Origin: DAORHV01 sp964513925
GTDB taxonomy: Bacteria > Patescibacteriota > Gracilibacteria > Peribacterales > Peribacteraceae
Assembly: GCA_964513925.1 (NCBI GenBank)
Contig: CAZENR010000013.1
Coordinates: 1-35,351 of the forward strand
Direction of reading: 5' to 3'
Length of the DNA: 35,351 bases
Positions within the stretch are counted from its first letter, which is position 1. Every line of letters starts with the position of its first letter. The translations under genes and the position numbers were made by a program. Shown in pieces: positions 23,068-30,782 of the stretch. The notes beneath the pieces are model-generated. The model was not told the origin of the DNA. It worked only from the letters and a program-made list of their open reading frames with translations, and did no database searches.

Positions 23068-25662
23068 ATGCACCCGTTCGACCGCTTCACCCCGAATGCC
23101 AAGCTCGCCCTGCAACTTGCAGAGCAGGAGGCTAAGAACTTGAAGTCGATGCACATCGGCACCGAGCACTTGCTGCTTGGGTTGCTGAGCATTCCGAAGT
23201 CGCTCGGTTTCTCCATCCTTACGGGGGCCGGAGTCACCCAGGAGAATATCCGCATTCTACTCAAGGCTAACAAGGTATCCGAGAACGAGGGACAAAACGT
23301 AAAGCACGGCCTGTCGCTGGCACTGAACACCGTCATCGAGCAGAGCGTGCTGGTTGCACATAAGTTCCGCCATGCGAACATCGGCACCGAGCATTTGCTG
23401 TACGCGCTCATCAGCAGCGGCAAGAACTCCGCTACGGTGCTGCTGGAGCACATGCAGATCAACCCGCAGGATTTGCAAACGCATATCGAAGAGATGTTCG
23501 GACAAATCAGTCAGTTCCGCTCGCAGAATAAGAACTTGGAGTCATCGCTGGAATCCTTCTTCCAGGGATTGCAAGGCGCCTTGGTTGGCATGCAGAACCA
23601 GACCGATCCGGAGGGCCTAAAGAAAAAGAAGACCGAAGGAAAGAGCAAGACTCCTGTATTGGACTACTTCACGGACGACATGACGCTCAAGGCGAAGGAA
23701 AAGAAATTGGAACCGATTGTCGGACGCGATACCGAAATCGAACGCGTCATCCACATCCTCAACCGCAAGACCAAGAATAACCCCGTGCTCATCGGCGAGT
23801 CTGGTGTCGGAAAAACCGCCATTGTCGAGGGCTTGGCTCAGCGCATTGCCGAAGGACGAGTACCGGAGTCGCTGAAGGGCAAGAAAGTCCTGCAGCTGAA
23901 CATGGGATCGCTGGTCGCCGGAACCAAGTACCGCGGTGAATTCGAGCAGCGCTTCGACGACATCATTAAAGAGGCTACCGAGAGTAAGCGCGAGATCATT
24001 CTGTTCATCGACGAGCTTCACACCGTGGTCGGCTCCGGCTCTGCCGAGGGGTCGCTGGACGCTGCAAACATTCTCAAGCCGGCACTCTCTCGCGGCGCGC
24101 TACAGGTAGTAGGCGCCACAACCACCGATGAGTACCGTAAGAGCATCGAAAAAGACCGCGCATTGGAACGTCGGTTCCAGTCTATTATGGTCGAAGAGCC
24201 AAGTACCGAAGATGCCATCGGCATTTTGATGGGCGTGAAGGAGAGTTTTGAGAATTTCCACCGCCTCAACATCAGCAATGCCGCTATCGAAGCCGCGGTC
24301 AAACTCAGTAAGCGCTACCTGACTGAACGCTTCCTTCCGGACAAGGCCATCGACGTCTTGGACGAAGCCGCAGCGGGAAAGAGCATTCAGCAGAAGCACG
24401 ACAGCTCTCCTCGTTTGAAGGAAATTGAAACCGCGCTCAAGGGCATTGAACTCAAGAAGCAATCTGCCGTCAAAGATCAGAAGTACCAACACGCGCTGAA
24501 GTTGCGCAAGGAAGAGGAAGAACTTCTTGCGGAGAAAAAGGCGCTCGAAAGCCGAGTGGATGGCGACCGCCGTTCTCCGGTGGAGATCAGTGAAGACGAT
24601 ATCCACGCCGTCATCGCTCGCATGACCGGCATTCCGATCACGCGCCTGATGAAGTCTGAAACTAAGCGCTTAAACGCACTGGAAACAGTACTGCGCAAGC
24701 ATGTGGTTGGTCAGGACGAAGCCATTCAGAAAATCGCCAGGGCTATCCGCCGCAGTCGCGTGGGCATTTCCGATCAACGCCGCCCCATCGGTTCCTTCCT
24801 GTTCATGGGGCCCACCGGCGTCGGCAAGACCGAGTTGGTAAAGACATTGGCCCGCGAAATTTTCCAGCGCGAAGATGCTCTCGTAAAGATAGACATGTCC
24901 GAATTCATGGAGCGACACAACGTCTCGCGCCTTACCGGAACCACGGCAGGGTACGTTGGGTACGAAGAGGGCGGACAGCTCACCGAAACCGTTCGTCGCA
25001 AGCCATACTCCGTGGTGCTATTCGACGAAATTGAGAAGGCACACCCGGAGTTCTTCAACATCTTGCTGCAGATCATGGAAGACGGCACGCTCACAGACGG
25101 ACAGGGCAAGAGCGTGGATTTCCGCAACACGATCATCGTCATGACCAGCAACATCGGTGCGGACAAGCTCACAAAACAAGCTGGCAAGATCGGATTCAAG
25201 CTCGAGGACGATGCAAAGCGTGAGGAACAGGCATACGAAGAGAAGCGCCAGGAAGTCTTGCGCGAACTGAAAGAGCACTTCCGTCCCGAGTTCTTAAACC
25301 GCATCGACCAGACCATCGTCTTCAACGCTCTCTCGCAAGATGCCATCCGCAAGATTGTCACTCTGCACGTGGACCAGCTGGAAAAGCGACTGAAGGAGCA
25401 AGGATACGACATCGAATTGGACGCCAAGGCCATCGGCAACCTGGGTAACCTGGGCTTCGATCCGGAATACGGAGCGCGCCCGGTACGCCGCACCATTCAG
25501 GAGAGACTGGAGGACCCGATCGCTGAAAGCATTCTGAAGGGCATTTACCGCAAAGGTGACACCATCTGCGTTATTGGTAAGGACAAGAACGAGCTGGAAT
25601 TCGTCCACCCTGCCGAGACCCCCAAGTCCAACAAAAGCGCAGATAAGGCCCTGGCAGCCTAA
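23068..25662 (+). CDS. clpC: ClpC-type AAA+ unfoldase
   Basis: An 864-residue Hsp100 ATPase that unfolds proteins and feeds ClpP. The N-domain carries two Clp repeats (FTPNAKLALQLAEQEAK and HIGTEHLLLGLL, then HANIGTEHLLYALI). AAA1 has Walker A GESGVGKT (243-250) and Walker B IILFIDELHTVVG. The linker has a short UVR-like segment (SAVKDQKYQHALKLRKEEEEL) in place of the long ClpB M-domain. AAA2 has GPTGVGKT (581-588) and SVVLFDEIEKAHPE. KIGFKLED is placed like the ClpP-docking [LIV]GF loop. The chain is about 50 residues longer than B. subtilis ClpC. ATG 23068 is used; an upstream in-frame GTG at 23044 falls inside the CIRCE operator. The leader is C/T-rich, with no Shine-Dalgarno. Confidence 0.96.
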   Translation: MHPFDRFTPNAKLALQLAEQEAKNLKSMHIGTEHLLLGLLSIPKSLGFSILTGAGVTQENIRILLKANKVSENEGQNVKHGLSLALNTVIEQSVLVAHKFRHANIGTEHLLYALISSGKNSATVLLEHMQINPQDLQTHIEEMFGQISQFRSQNKNLESSLESFFQGLQGALVGMQNQTDPEGLKKKKTEGKSKTPVLDYFTDDMTLKAKEKKLEPIVGRDTEIERVIHILNRKTKNNPVLIGESGVGKTAIVEGLAQRIAEGRVPESLKGKKVLQLNMGSLVAGTKYRGEFEQRFDDIIKEATESKREIILFIDELHTVVGSGSAEGSLDAANILKPALSRGALQVVGATTTDEYRKSIEKDRALERRFQSIMVEEPSTEDAIGILMGVKESFENFHRLNISNAAIEAAVKLSKRYLTERFLPDKAIDVLDEAAAGKSIQQKHDSSPRLKEIETALKGIELKKQSAVKDQKYQHALKLRKEEEELLAEKKALESRVDGDRRSPVEISEDDIHAVIARMTGIPITRLMKSETKRLNALETVLRKHVVGQDEAIQKIARAIRRSRVGISDQRRPIGSFLFMGPTGVGKTELVKTLAREIFQREDALVKIDMSEFMERHNVSRLTGTTAGYVGYEEGGQLTETVRRKPYSVVLFDEIEKAHPEFFNILLQIMEDGTLTDGQGKSVDFRNTIIVMTSNIGADKLTKQAGKIGFKLEDDAKREEQAYEEKRQEVLRELKEHFRPEFLNRIDQTIVFNALSQDAIRKIVTLHVDQLEKRLKEQGYDIELDAKAIGNLGNLGFDPEYGARPVRRTIQERLEDPIAESILKGIYRKGDTICVIGKDKNELEFVHPAETPKSNKSADKALAA

Positions 25663-25676
25663 TTCTACGGAATTTT

Positions 25677-25709
25677 AAGCGGAGACTGGCATGAAGCCGG
25701 TCTCCGTTT
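25677..25709 (+). terminator. Probable terminator after clpC
   Basis: A long stem (25677-25690 with 25696-25709) built on GGAGACTGGC/GCCGGTCTCC with one T-G wobble and a 5-base loop. Only three T follow, so it could be a weak terminator or an RNA-stabilising hairpin. Confidence 0.5.
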
Positions 25710-25735
25710 CCAGTGGGTTCGTGGGTACCAAGGAA

Positions 25736-25764
25736 TTGAAAAAATCGCTGTTTTTTGCTACAAT
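25736..25764 (+). promoter_or_regulatory. Promoter of the PrgI-like operon
   Basis: TTGAAA (25736-25741), an exact 17-base spacer ending in TGC, and TACAAT (25759-25764): a good -35 plus extended -10. The leader to ATG 25791 is about 20 bases without a usable Shine-Dalgarno. Confidence 0.78.
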
Positions 25765-25790
25765 AAGAGGATTCTGTCATACCCAAACCC

Positions 25791-26543
25791 ATGGCGATCG
25801 AACCTGTAAAAATTCCACAGAACGTGTACGTCGAGGACCGTATCATCGGTCCCGTCACACTGAAGCAACTTGCCATCGTGGGTATTGGCACGGGTATCAG
25901 CTATGCACTGTTTTCCACAGCAAGTCGTGGTGGTCAAATCAGCATTCCGTACGGCATCATTTTATGGACGCCGGCGATGATCGCCGCAGCATTCGCCTTT
26001 CTGCGTATCAACGACTTGAGCTTGTTCAACATCATCCTGCTCATGATCGAACACGCAAACAAACCGAATCAGCGTTACTGGAGCTCACATCCGGGTATTT
26101 CCATCAACTTCGTAAGCAAAGCAGCGAAGCAAGCGGTGATCGATGCCAACACCAAGATCAGCGAAAACGCGGCAAAGCTTGCTGAGCTGACCCGTCAGAT
26201 GGAAAAGCGTGAGGAGGAGCTGGTAAAGCTTGCAAGTCACACGGTAACACCTGCCGACAGTACGCCGAGTGCCAATCCTTCTCCGTCTGGAGGGCGTCGA
26301 CTGGATGGCATTAGCGCCATGCATGCTGCATCGGTTACGACGCCTGCTGCAACAGCTACTGCCGCTGCAGGTCTTCAGCCGCAGAACAGTATCGATGGCA
26401 TCCGCGCCGCTGCCGCTCCAGCTGCAGACACTCAGGCATCCGCACCGATCGACGGAATCCAGTCGGCACCCAAGCCGGAAGTAAAGAAAGAGGCACCGCA
26501 GCATCCGCTGGATGCCTTCAAGCACATTTTCCCCGAGCAATAA
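25791..26543 (+). CDS. PrgI family membrane protein (type IV secretion-linked)
   Basis: A 250-residue protein whose N-terminal 115 residues match the PrgI-type family: KIPQNVYVEDRIIGPVTLKQLAIVGIGTGISYALF followed by a second span YGIILWTPAMIAAAFAFLRINDLSLFNIILLMIE. Members lie beside VirB4/TraC-like genes and play a VirB3-like inner-membrane role. The second half is different: a coiled segment (AKQAVIDANTKISENAAKLAELTRQMEKREEEL, about 103-145) and a low-complexity Ala/Pro/Thr/Ser tail containing three repeats of a (L)DGI element (RRLDGISAM, SIDGIRA, PIDGIQSA). It is the first gene of an apparent operon with the TraC-N-like gene, 12 bases downstream. Confidence 0.85.
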   Translation: MAIEPVKIPQNVYVEDRIIGPVTLKQLAIVGIGTGISYALFSTASRGGQISIPYGIILWTPAMIAAAFAFLRINDLSLFNIILLMIEHANKPNQRYWSSHPGISINFVSKAAKQAVIDANTKISENAAKLAELTRQMEKREEELVKLASHTVTPADSTPSANPSPSGGRRLDGISAMHAASVTTPAATATAAAGLQPQNSIDGIRAAAAPAADTQASAPIDGIQSAPKPEVKKEAPQHPLDAFKHIFPEQ

Positions 26544-26555
26544 ACTCAAATTCCT

Positions 26556-27305
26556 ATGGCATCTTCCGCAGCAGAAAACTCTCTGCTCTCCCCCACCGGC
26601 GCACCAGAGACTGTTCGCAGCAAAAAGAAGTCTGCAATGGCCTCGACTCAGCGGTATCTGCCGATTGCAGAAATTAAAGAAGACACTCTGGTGCTGAAGA
26701 ACGGCGGATTGCGCGCCGTGCTACGGGTCAACTCCCTCAACTTTAACCTGAAAAGCGAAGTGGAACAGCAAGGTATCATTGCCGGATACCAGGCATTCGT
26801 GAACACGCTCATCTTTCCGGTGCAGATCCTCATTCGCTCCACCCGCTTGAACATCGACCCGTACATCAAAGGTCTTCAGGAAAAGGCAATAACACAGGAG
26901 AATCCCCTGCTCAAAGACCAAACGTTGGACTACGCGGACTTCATGGCGAAGATCGTGGATATCGCAGACATCATGCAGAAGAGCTTCTACATCATCGTTC
27001 CGCTGGACGCACTCACCGACACCAAGCGCAGTCTTATGCAGCGCTTCATGCAGTGGCTTTCTGCCGAAGATAGTAAAGGAAAAGCGCTAGAACGCAGCCG
27101 TTCGTTCCGCGCATACAGCAAAATTCTTCGCGACCGCGTAACGCTGGTTCAATCTGGCCTGGAAAACATCGGCATTACCATGCGCCGCCTCAAGACCGAC
27201 GAATTGGTGCAGCTGTTCTACTCAATCTACAACCCGCTTACCTGCCAGAAGCAGAAATTCGGCGGCGTAGATGATCTGAACGTGGATAAGTCGCTGGTAA
27301 TTTAA
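26556..27305 (+). CDS. TraC/VirB4 N-terminal-domain-like protein, no ATPase part
   Basis: A 249-residue soluble protein resembling the N-terminal (non-ATPase) domain of TraC/VirB4 family secretion ATPases, as also found free-standing in CPR genomes. Typical parts are TQRYLPIAEIKEDTLVLKNGGLRAVLRVNSLNF and the later helical region with RSFRAYSKILRDRVTLVQSGLENIGITMRRLKTDELVQLFYSIYNPL. The chain stops at a TAA before any Walker A motif, and none of the following frames contains the ATPase domain, so it is either a genuine separate subunit or the front of a split gene. The first 28 residues are a Ser/Pro/Lys-rich tail. It is coupled to the PrgI-like gene. Confidence 0.75.
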   Translation: MASSAAENSLLSPTGAPETVRSKKKSAMASTQRYLPIAEIKEDTLVLKNGGLRAVLRVNSLNFNLKSEVEQQGIIAGYQAFVNTLIFPVQILIRSTRLNIDPYIKGLQEKAITQENPLLKDQTLDYADFMAKIVDIADIMQKSFYIIVPLDALTDTKRSLMQRFMQWLSAEDSKGKALERSRSFRAYSKILRDRVTLVQSGLENIGITMRRLKTDELVQLFYSIYNPLTCQKQKFGGVDDLNVDKSLVI

Positions 27306-27324
27306 TGCATTCCACCTACCAAAT

Positions 27325-28443
27325 ATGAAAAAGAACATACGACTCAATGTACTGGCAATCATTGCAGGATCATTAGCGCTTGCATTGATGGTAATGATGG
27401 CCCTGACGACTACACGTACGTCTCAACTGCAATCGCAAGCAATCGGCAACGCGTACGTGGCACCGGAGGAGTCGCTGAAAAAAGACAAGGCATGCTTCCT
27501 ATGCCAATATCAAAAAATAAATGAGTGCGGCGGCGTTTCAGACCAGCAGAGTTGTGACGATGTAGTCGTGAACGACATTGAGGAATGCACGTATTTCCAT
27601 GGCACCTGCATGAGTCGCTTCGAAGCTGCTTGCCGTATACGAGAGCGGGATTTCATTAGTGAGCAAAAGGCAAAGGGCAATGAGTATACTTCGAACGTCA
27701 TCTCATATTGGGATGACCCGGAAAAGCCGGAATACTACGCAGGTTGCGACAGCATGAGCATATACTATGAGGGTCACAACCAACCTCGCGAGGCTCCGTG
27801 GCTATGCAGGAACACGCCGCTACTCTTCTGTATTCAAACTAATCCATCGTGCGCAAACATCAGTTATGTGAACACCGGCTGCTCGACATTTCAGAATCTG
27901 GACGAACTCAATGAATTTGCCATGCGTTTGCGAAATGCATTGCCGCCGGGGGTAACAATGACGGTAAGTGGCAACCAAGCGGTTGAAGGAATGTGCATTA
28001 CAGATTCCGGAACGATCAGCAAAACGAGTGCATCGCAAACTACAGCAACTATCACCTGTGAAGAAGCGAACATTCAGCTACCTGCGTGTAGCCCAAACGG
28101 TACGACGTGCAGCGCGACGGAGAATCCAAAATCATACACATGCAAAGACGAAGAGGGAAACTTGGGCAAGCAAATCTGCTGCGTCACCAATTATCAATCG
28201 GGGGCACTTGGGGTCATCATGCCAGGTGACACCTGTCCCAACGTCCCTATTCCGTACTGGCCTCACTGTCACAGCACAAGCGATGCATGCAACGAACCGC
28301 ATGGCGCCACCTCCCAATGCACGCTGCCGAACAACACAGTTGGCAGCGAAACCTGCTGCGCCGGACCAGGCGGCATAAAATCGTACGTGCGTGGAGCATC
28401 ATGCGGGCCGGACATTCGTACATCGCATACACCGCTTCCGTAA
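27325..28443 (+). CDS. Cysteine-rich surface/secreted protein
   Basis: A 372-residue protein with an N-terminal hydrophobic span (about 9-29, LAIIAGSLALALMVMMALTT), acting as signal peptide or anchor, and 26 cysteines by my count, about 7 percent. No CxxCH heme site dominates; CFLCQ near the start is the only CxxC. The C-terminal 130 residues hold two copies of a module with the order C-x5-6-C-x8-9-C-x10-11-CC-x(17-18)-C: one from ACSPNGTTCS to GDTCPN, one from HCHSTSDACN to GASCGP. The spacing suggests disulfide-bonded extracellular domains. Cys-rich exported proteins are reported for Peribacteria. It follows the TraC-N gene by 19 bases and may belong to that operon. Confidence 0.8.
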   Translation: MKKNIRLNVLAIIAGSLALALMVMMALTTTRTSQLQSQAIGNAYVAPEESLKKDKACFLCQYQKINECGGVSDQQSCDDVVVNDIEECTYFHGTCMSRFEAACRIRERDFISEQKAKGNEYTSNVISYWDDPEKPEYYAGCDSMSIYYEGHNQPREAPWLCRNTPLLFCIQTNPSCANISYVNTGCSTFQNLDELNEFAMRLRNALPPGVTMTVSGNQAVEGMCITDSGTISKTSASQTTATITCEEANIQLPACSPNGTTCSATENPKSYTCKDEEGNLGKQICCVTNYQSGALGVIMPGDTCPNVPIPYWPHCHSTSDACNEPHGATSQCTLPNNTVGSETCCAGPGGIKSYVRGASCGPDIRTSHTPLP

Positions 28444-28477
28444 GGGCGCACTGTAAACAATCCAGGCAAAAGCAGAT

Positions 28478-28541
28478 TTGACGAAACGCATGAGGACATC
28501 TACCCTGTCTATGCGTTCCGTTGCTCGTGCAAGAGCGGAAC
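28478..28541 (+). promoter_or_regulatory. Structured leader/promoter region of rpsA
   Basis: TTGACG (28478-28483) and TACCCT (28501-28506), 17 apart, are a possible promoter. An inverted repeat AACGCAT (28485-28491)/ATGCGTT (28511-28517) with inner GACA/TGTC surrounds the -10. A second one, GTTCCG...GCTC (from 28515) with GAGCGGAAC (28533-28541), shares bases 28515-28517 with the first, so as RNA the two would compete. The remaining leader to ATG 28575 is C/T-rich with no Shine-Dalgarno. Confidence 0.5.
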
Positions 28542-28574
28542 CGCCTTACACTTCCCTTGCACCCCTCATTCATT

Positions 28575-29870
28575 ATGTCGACACGAACCAAGACCCCGTC
28601 CGTGATGCACGAACTGCTCAAGGACTCTCCTCCCGTATTCAGCGCTCGCCCTGGTCAGCTGGTGGAGGGAATGGTCATCTTTAAGGGCAAGAACAAAATG
28701 CTCGTGGATCTCGGCGGCGTTGCCACCGGCATTATCTCGGGCCGCGAACTTCGCGATTCACTCAACACCTTCCGCGATTTGGGCGTAGGCGACATGATCG
28801 CAGCGCTTGTCCTAGAGGACGAGAACGACGAAGGCATGGTTGTGCTGAGCTTGCGCATGGCTAGCCAGCAGAAGGCATGGGATCGCTTCCACAAGATGAT
28901 CGACGAAGACAAGACGATGGAATTCGTCGCTCAGGAGGCCAACAAGGGTGGACTTCTTGCCAACATCGACGGCATCCGCACGTTCTTGCCGGTATCGCAG
29001 CTGGCTCCGTCCAACTACCCTCGCGTCAACAACGCCGACACGTCCGAAATTCTCAATCGCCTGCAGAAGTTTGTGGGCCACAAGTTCACCGTAAAAATCA
29101 TTACCCTCGACGAAGACGCAGGTAAGATCGTCGTCTCCGAGCGAGAGGCCATGGCCGAGGAGCGTTCCAAGATCTTGGAGACTCTCAAGATCGGCGACAC
29201 GAAGGACGGTCATGTCAGCGGTATCGTCAAGTTCGGCCTCTTCGTTGCCTTCGATGGTCTGGAAGGACTGGTACACATCTCCGAGATCGCCTGGGGCCAC
29301 GTCAAGAACCCTGCCGAATTCGCACAAGTTGGCGACAGGGTGAAGGTGAAGGTCATCGGCATCGATGGGGAGAAGCTCTCGCTGTCCATCAAGCAGCTGA
29401 TCAAGGATCCATGGGAAGAGATTGCTGAGCGCTACCCCGTTGGCAAGAAAGTGGAAGGCACTGTCGTCCGCTTTGCAGACTACGGCGCGTTCCTGAACTT
29501 GGAAAAGGACATTACCGGATTGGTGCACATCACCGAGTTGGATCACCACAAGGTTACCGACCCTGCTCAGGTGTTGAAGATCGGCCAGAAGGTCGAAGCC
29601 CAGGTCATTAACATCGATATCGACGAGCGCCGCATCGGCTTGTCGATCAAGGCACTCAAGCCTATTGACGCTGCAACCTTGGAGCGCCTGAAGAAGGAGC
29701 GCGAGGCGGAGGCAGTAGGAACGGCAAGTGCAGCCGGAGGCTTCGTTGCTTCCAAGACCGGAAAGAAGTTCTACGCTGCAGACAGCGCTGCCGCCAAGAA
29801 GATCACCCCCGAGAACCTGGTGAGCTTCAAGACCAAGGAGGAGGCAGAGGCTGCCGGTTACGCCGAGTAA
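28575..29870 (+). CDS. rpsA: Ribosomal protein bS1
   Basis: A 431-residue S1 with four OB-fold S1 domains at about residues 25-95, 112-190, 205-275 and 288-362, and an Ala/Lys-rich tail. Domains 3 and 4 carry the strongest RNA-binding signature (VSGIVKFGLFVAFDGLEGLVHISEI; VVRFADYGAFLNLEKDITGLVHITEL). S1 binds A/U-rich mRNA leaders and unfolds them on the 30S subunit. Four domains is shorter than the six-domain E. coli protein and typical of Gram-positive-like forms. An in-frame TTG at 28521 is open, but ATG 28575 starts the conserved part. Its own gene has a structured leader without Shine-Dalgarno, reminiscent of autoregulated rpsA leaders elsewhere. Confidence 0.94.
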   Translation: MSTRTKTPSVMHELLKDSPPVFSARPGQLVEGMVIFKGKNKMLVDLGGVATGIISGRELRDSLNTFRDLGVGDMIAALVLEDENDEGMVVLSLRMASQQKAWDRFHKMIDEDKTMEFVAQEANKGGLLANIDGIRTFLPVSQLAPSNYPRVNNADTSEILNRLQKFVGHKFTVKIITLDEDAGKIVVSEREAMAEERSKILETLKIGDTKDGHVSGIVKFGLFVAFDGLEGLVHISEIAWGHVKNPAEFAQVGDRVKVKVIGIDGEKLSLSIKQLIKDPWEEIAERYPVGKKVEGTVVRFADYGAFLNLEKDITGLVHITELDHHKVTDPAQVLKIGQKVEAQVINIDIDERRIGLSIKALKPIDAATLERLKKEREAEAVGTASAAGGFVASKTGKKFYAADSAAAKKITPENLVSFKTKEEAEAAGYAE

Positions 29871-29893
29871 TCGACACGCTCATCGTGAATCTC

Positions 29894-29922
29894 AAAACTC
29901 CGGGCACTGCCCGGAGTTTTTT
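29894..29922. terminator. Intrinsic terminator after rpsA
   Basis: AAAACTCCGGGC (29894-29905), loop ACT, GCCCGGAGTTTT (29909-29920), then TT. A perfect 12-bp stem with A and T tracts on the two sides. Confidence 0.93.
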
Positions 29923-29934
29923 GTTATGTATCTG

Positions 29935-29940
29935 TATAGT
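29935..29940 (+). promoter_or_regulatory. -10 element before the SnoaL-like gene
   Basis: TATAGT ends 8 bases before ATG 29949, immediately after the rpsA terminator. The predicted leader is 1-2 bases. No good -35. Confidence 0.42.
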
Positions 29941-29948
29941 GGCTGTGC

Positions 29949-30362
29949 ATGCCCACCGAACAGAACGCCAATATCGCTGCAGTACGCAAGTTCTACGTCG
30001 CGCTGAACAGCAACGATATTCCTGCAATCCTCAAGCTGCTCGACCCGCACATCGAACGGATAGAGTTCGAGGGCACTCCGTCAACAGGCATGTATCGCGG
30101 GCATGCAGAAATGAAGGAGCACGTGAAGAAAGCAAGGGCAACGTGGGCGGAAGGCTGCTGCGATCCACAGCGTCTCATCACAGTAGGCAACAAAGTCGTT
30201 GCGCTGGTTCACGTACGTGTGCGACTAAAGGAATCCGCGAAATGGGCTGAAGGCAATGTCGGGGATGTGTTTACGTTCAAAGATGGCAACATCGTGGAAA
30301 TGCGCAGCTTTATGCAAACCGAAGATGCGCTGGCGTGGGCTGAAAATACTCTAACTCCTTAG
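29949..30362 (+). CDS. SnoaL-like / NTF2-fold protein
   Basis: A 137-residue cone-shaped NTF2-like protein. The opening NANIAAVRKFYVALNSNDIPAILKLLDPHIERIEFEG is the usual helix-helix-strand start, followed by YRGHAEMKEHVKKA and closing strands VFTFKDGNIVEMRSFMQTEDALAW. The ketosteroid-isomerase/SnoaL superfamily includes cyclases, isomerases and non-catalytic binding proteins; here the pocket residues do not point to one reaction. It stands alone, with its stop overlapping the converging HIT gene by 12 bases. Confidence 0.88.
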   Translation: MPTEQNANIAAVRKFYVALNSNDIPAILKLLDPHIERIEFEGTPSTGMYRGHAEMKEHVKKARATWAEGCCDPQRLITVGNKVVALVHVRVRLKESAKWAEGNVGDVFTFKDGNIVEMRSFMQTEDALAWAENTLTP

Positions 30363-30680
30363 TTGCTGCTCACTGAGAAAATGCAGATGGAGGTATGGAA
30401 CCTCCTGTCCACCGCCCCTTCCTACGTGAAATGTCAGCTTGTAACCGTCAATGCCCTGCTCTTGCGCGAATTTCTGCGCCTTGAGTATAAGCATGCCGGG
30501 AATATGCGCGGTCTCGGGAGTAACCGCAGCGATGGACTCTACGAAATGCTTGGGAATGAACAGAATATGTGTCTTGGCCTTTGGATGAATATCGTGAAAC
30601 GCCAACACTTCATCGTCTTGATATGCGACCTTACTCGGTAGTGTGCCAGCGAGGATTTTATGGAAGACGGTTTCAGCCAT
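30351..30680 (-). CDS. HIT family (HinT-like) hydrolase
   Basis: A 109-residue histidine-triad protein, a nucleotide phosphoramidase/hydrolase acting on AMP-linked substrates. The N-terminal FHKILAGTLPSKVAYQDDEVLAFHDIHPKAKTHILFIPKHF is typical of HinT, as is the central helix. The triad itself reads Y-L-H-L-H (96-100, within VPYLHLHFLS): the middle nucleophilic His98 and His100 are present, but the first His is replaced by Tyr. ATG 30680 is used because the family begins there and TACCAT (30687-30692) ends exactly 6 bases before it; a longer frame upstream is open. The protein is probably active or weakened, which sequence alone cannot decide. Confidence 0.92.
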   Translation of the reverse strand: MAETVFHKILAGTLPSKVAYQDDEVLAFHDIHPKAKTHILFIPKHFVESIAAVTPETAHIPGMLILKAQKFAQEQGIDGYKLTFHVGRGGGQEVPYLHLHFLSEQQLRS

Positions 30681-30686
30681 AGGCAC

Positions 30687-30692
30687 ATGGTA
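30687..30692 (-). promoter_or_regulatory. -10 element before the HIT gene
   Basis: Minus-strand TACCAT, 6 bases before the ATG; TTGCCC lies 16 bases further upstream as a four-of-six -35. The same TACCAT-N6-ATG arrangement precedes tatD. Confidence 0.5.
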
Positions 30693-30747
30693 CACGGGTG
30701 TATATGATGGGCAAATTGCACGTTCTCGGCTTATGGCTGCCAAAAAA

Positions 30748-30776
30748 TTGACTTTTAAGCTAAACTAGGCGATAAT
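30748..30776 (+). promoter_or_regulatory. Promoter of the gene at 30783
   Basis: TTGACT (30748-30753), a 17-base spacer, GATAAT (30771-30776), then 6 bases to GTG 30783. Five of six matches in each hexamer make this the clearest leaderless arrangement in the window. Confidence 0.78.
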
Positions 30777-30782
30777 AGATAC

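Noticed and set aside
26556..28443. VirB4 ATPase domain continuing after the TraC-N gene in a shifted frame.
   Set aside because: No Walker A or B motif appears in any frame of 27305-28443; that region is fully occupied by the Cys-rich protein gene.
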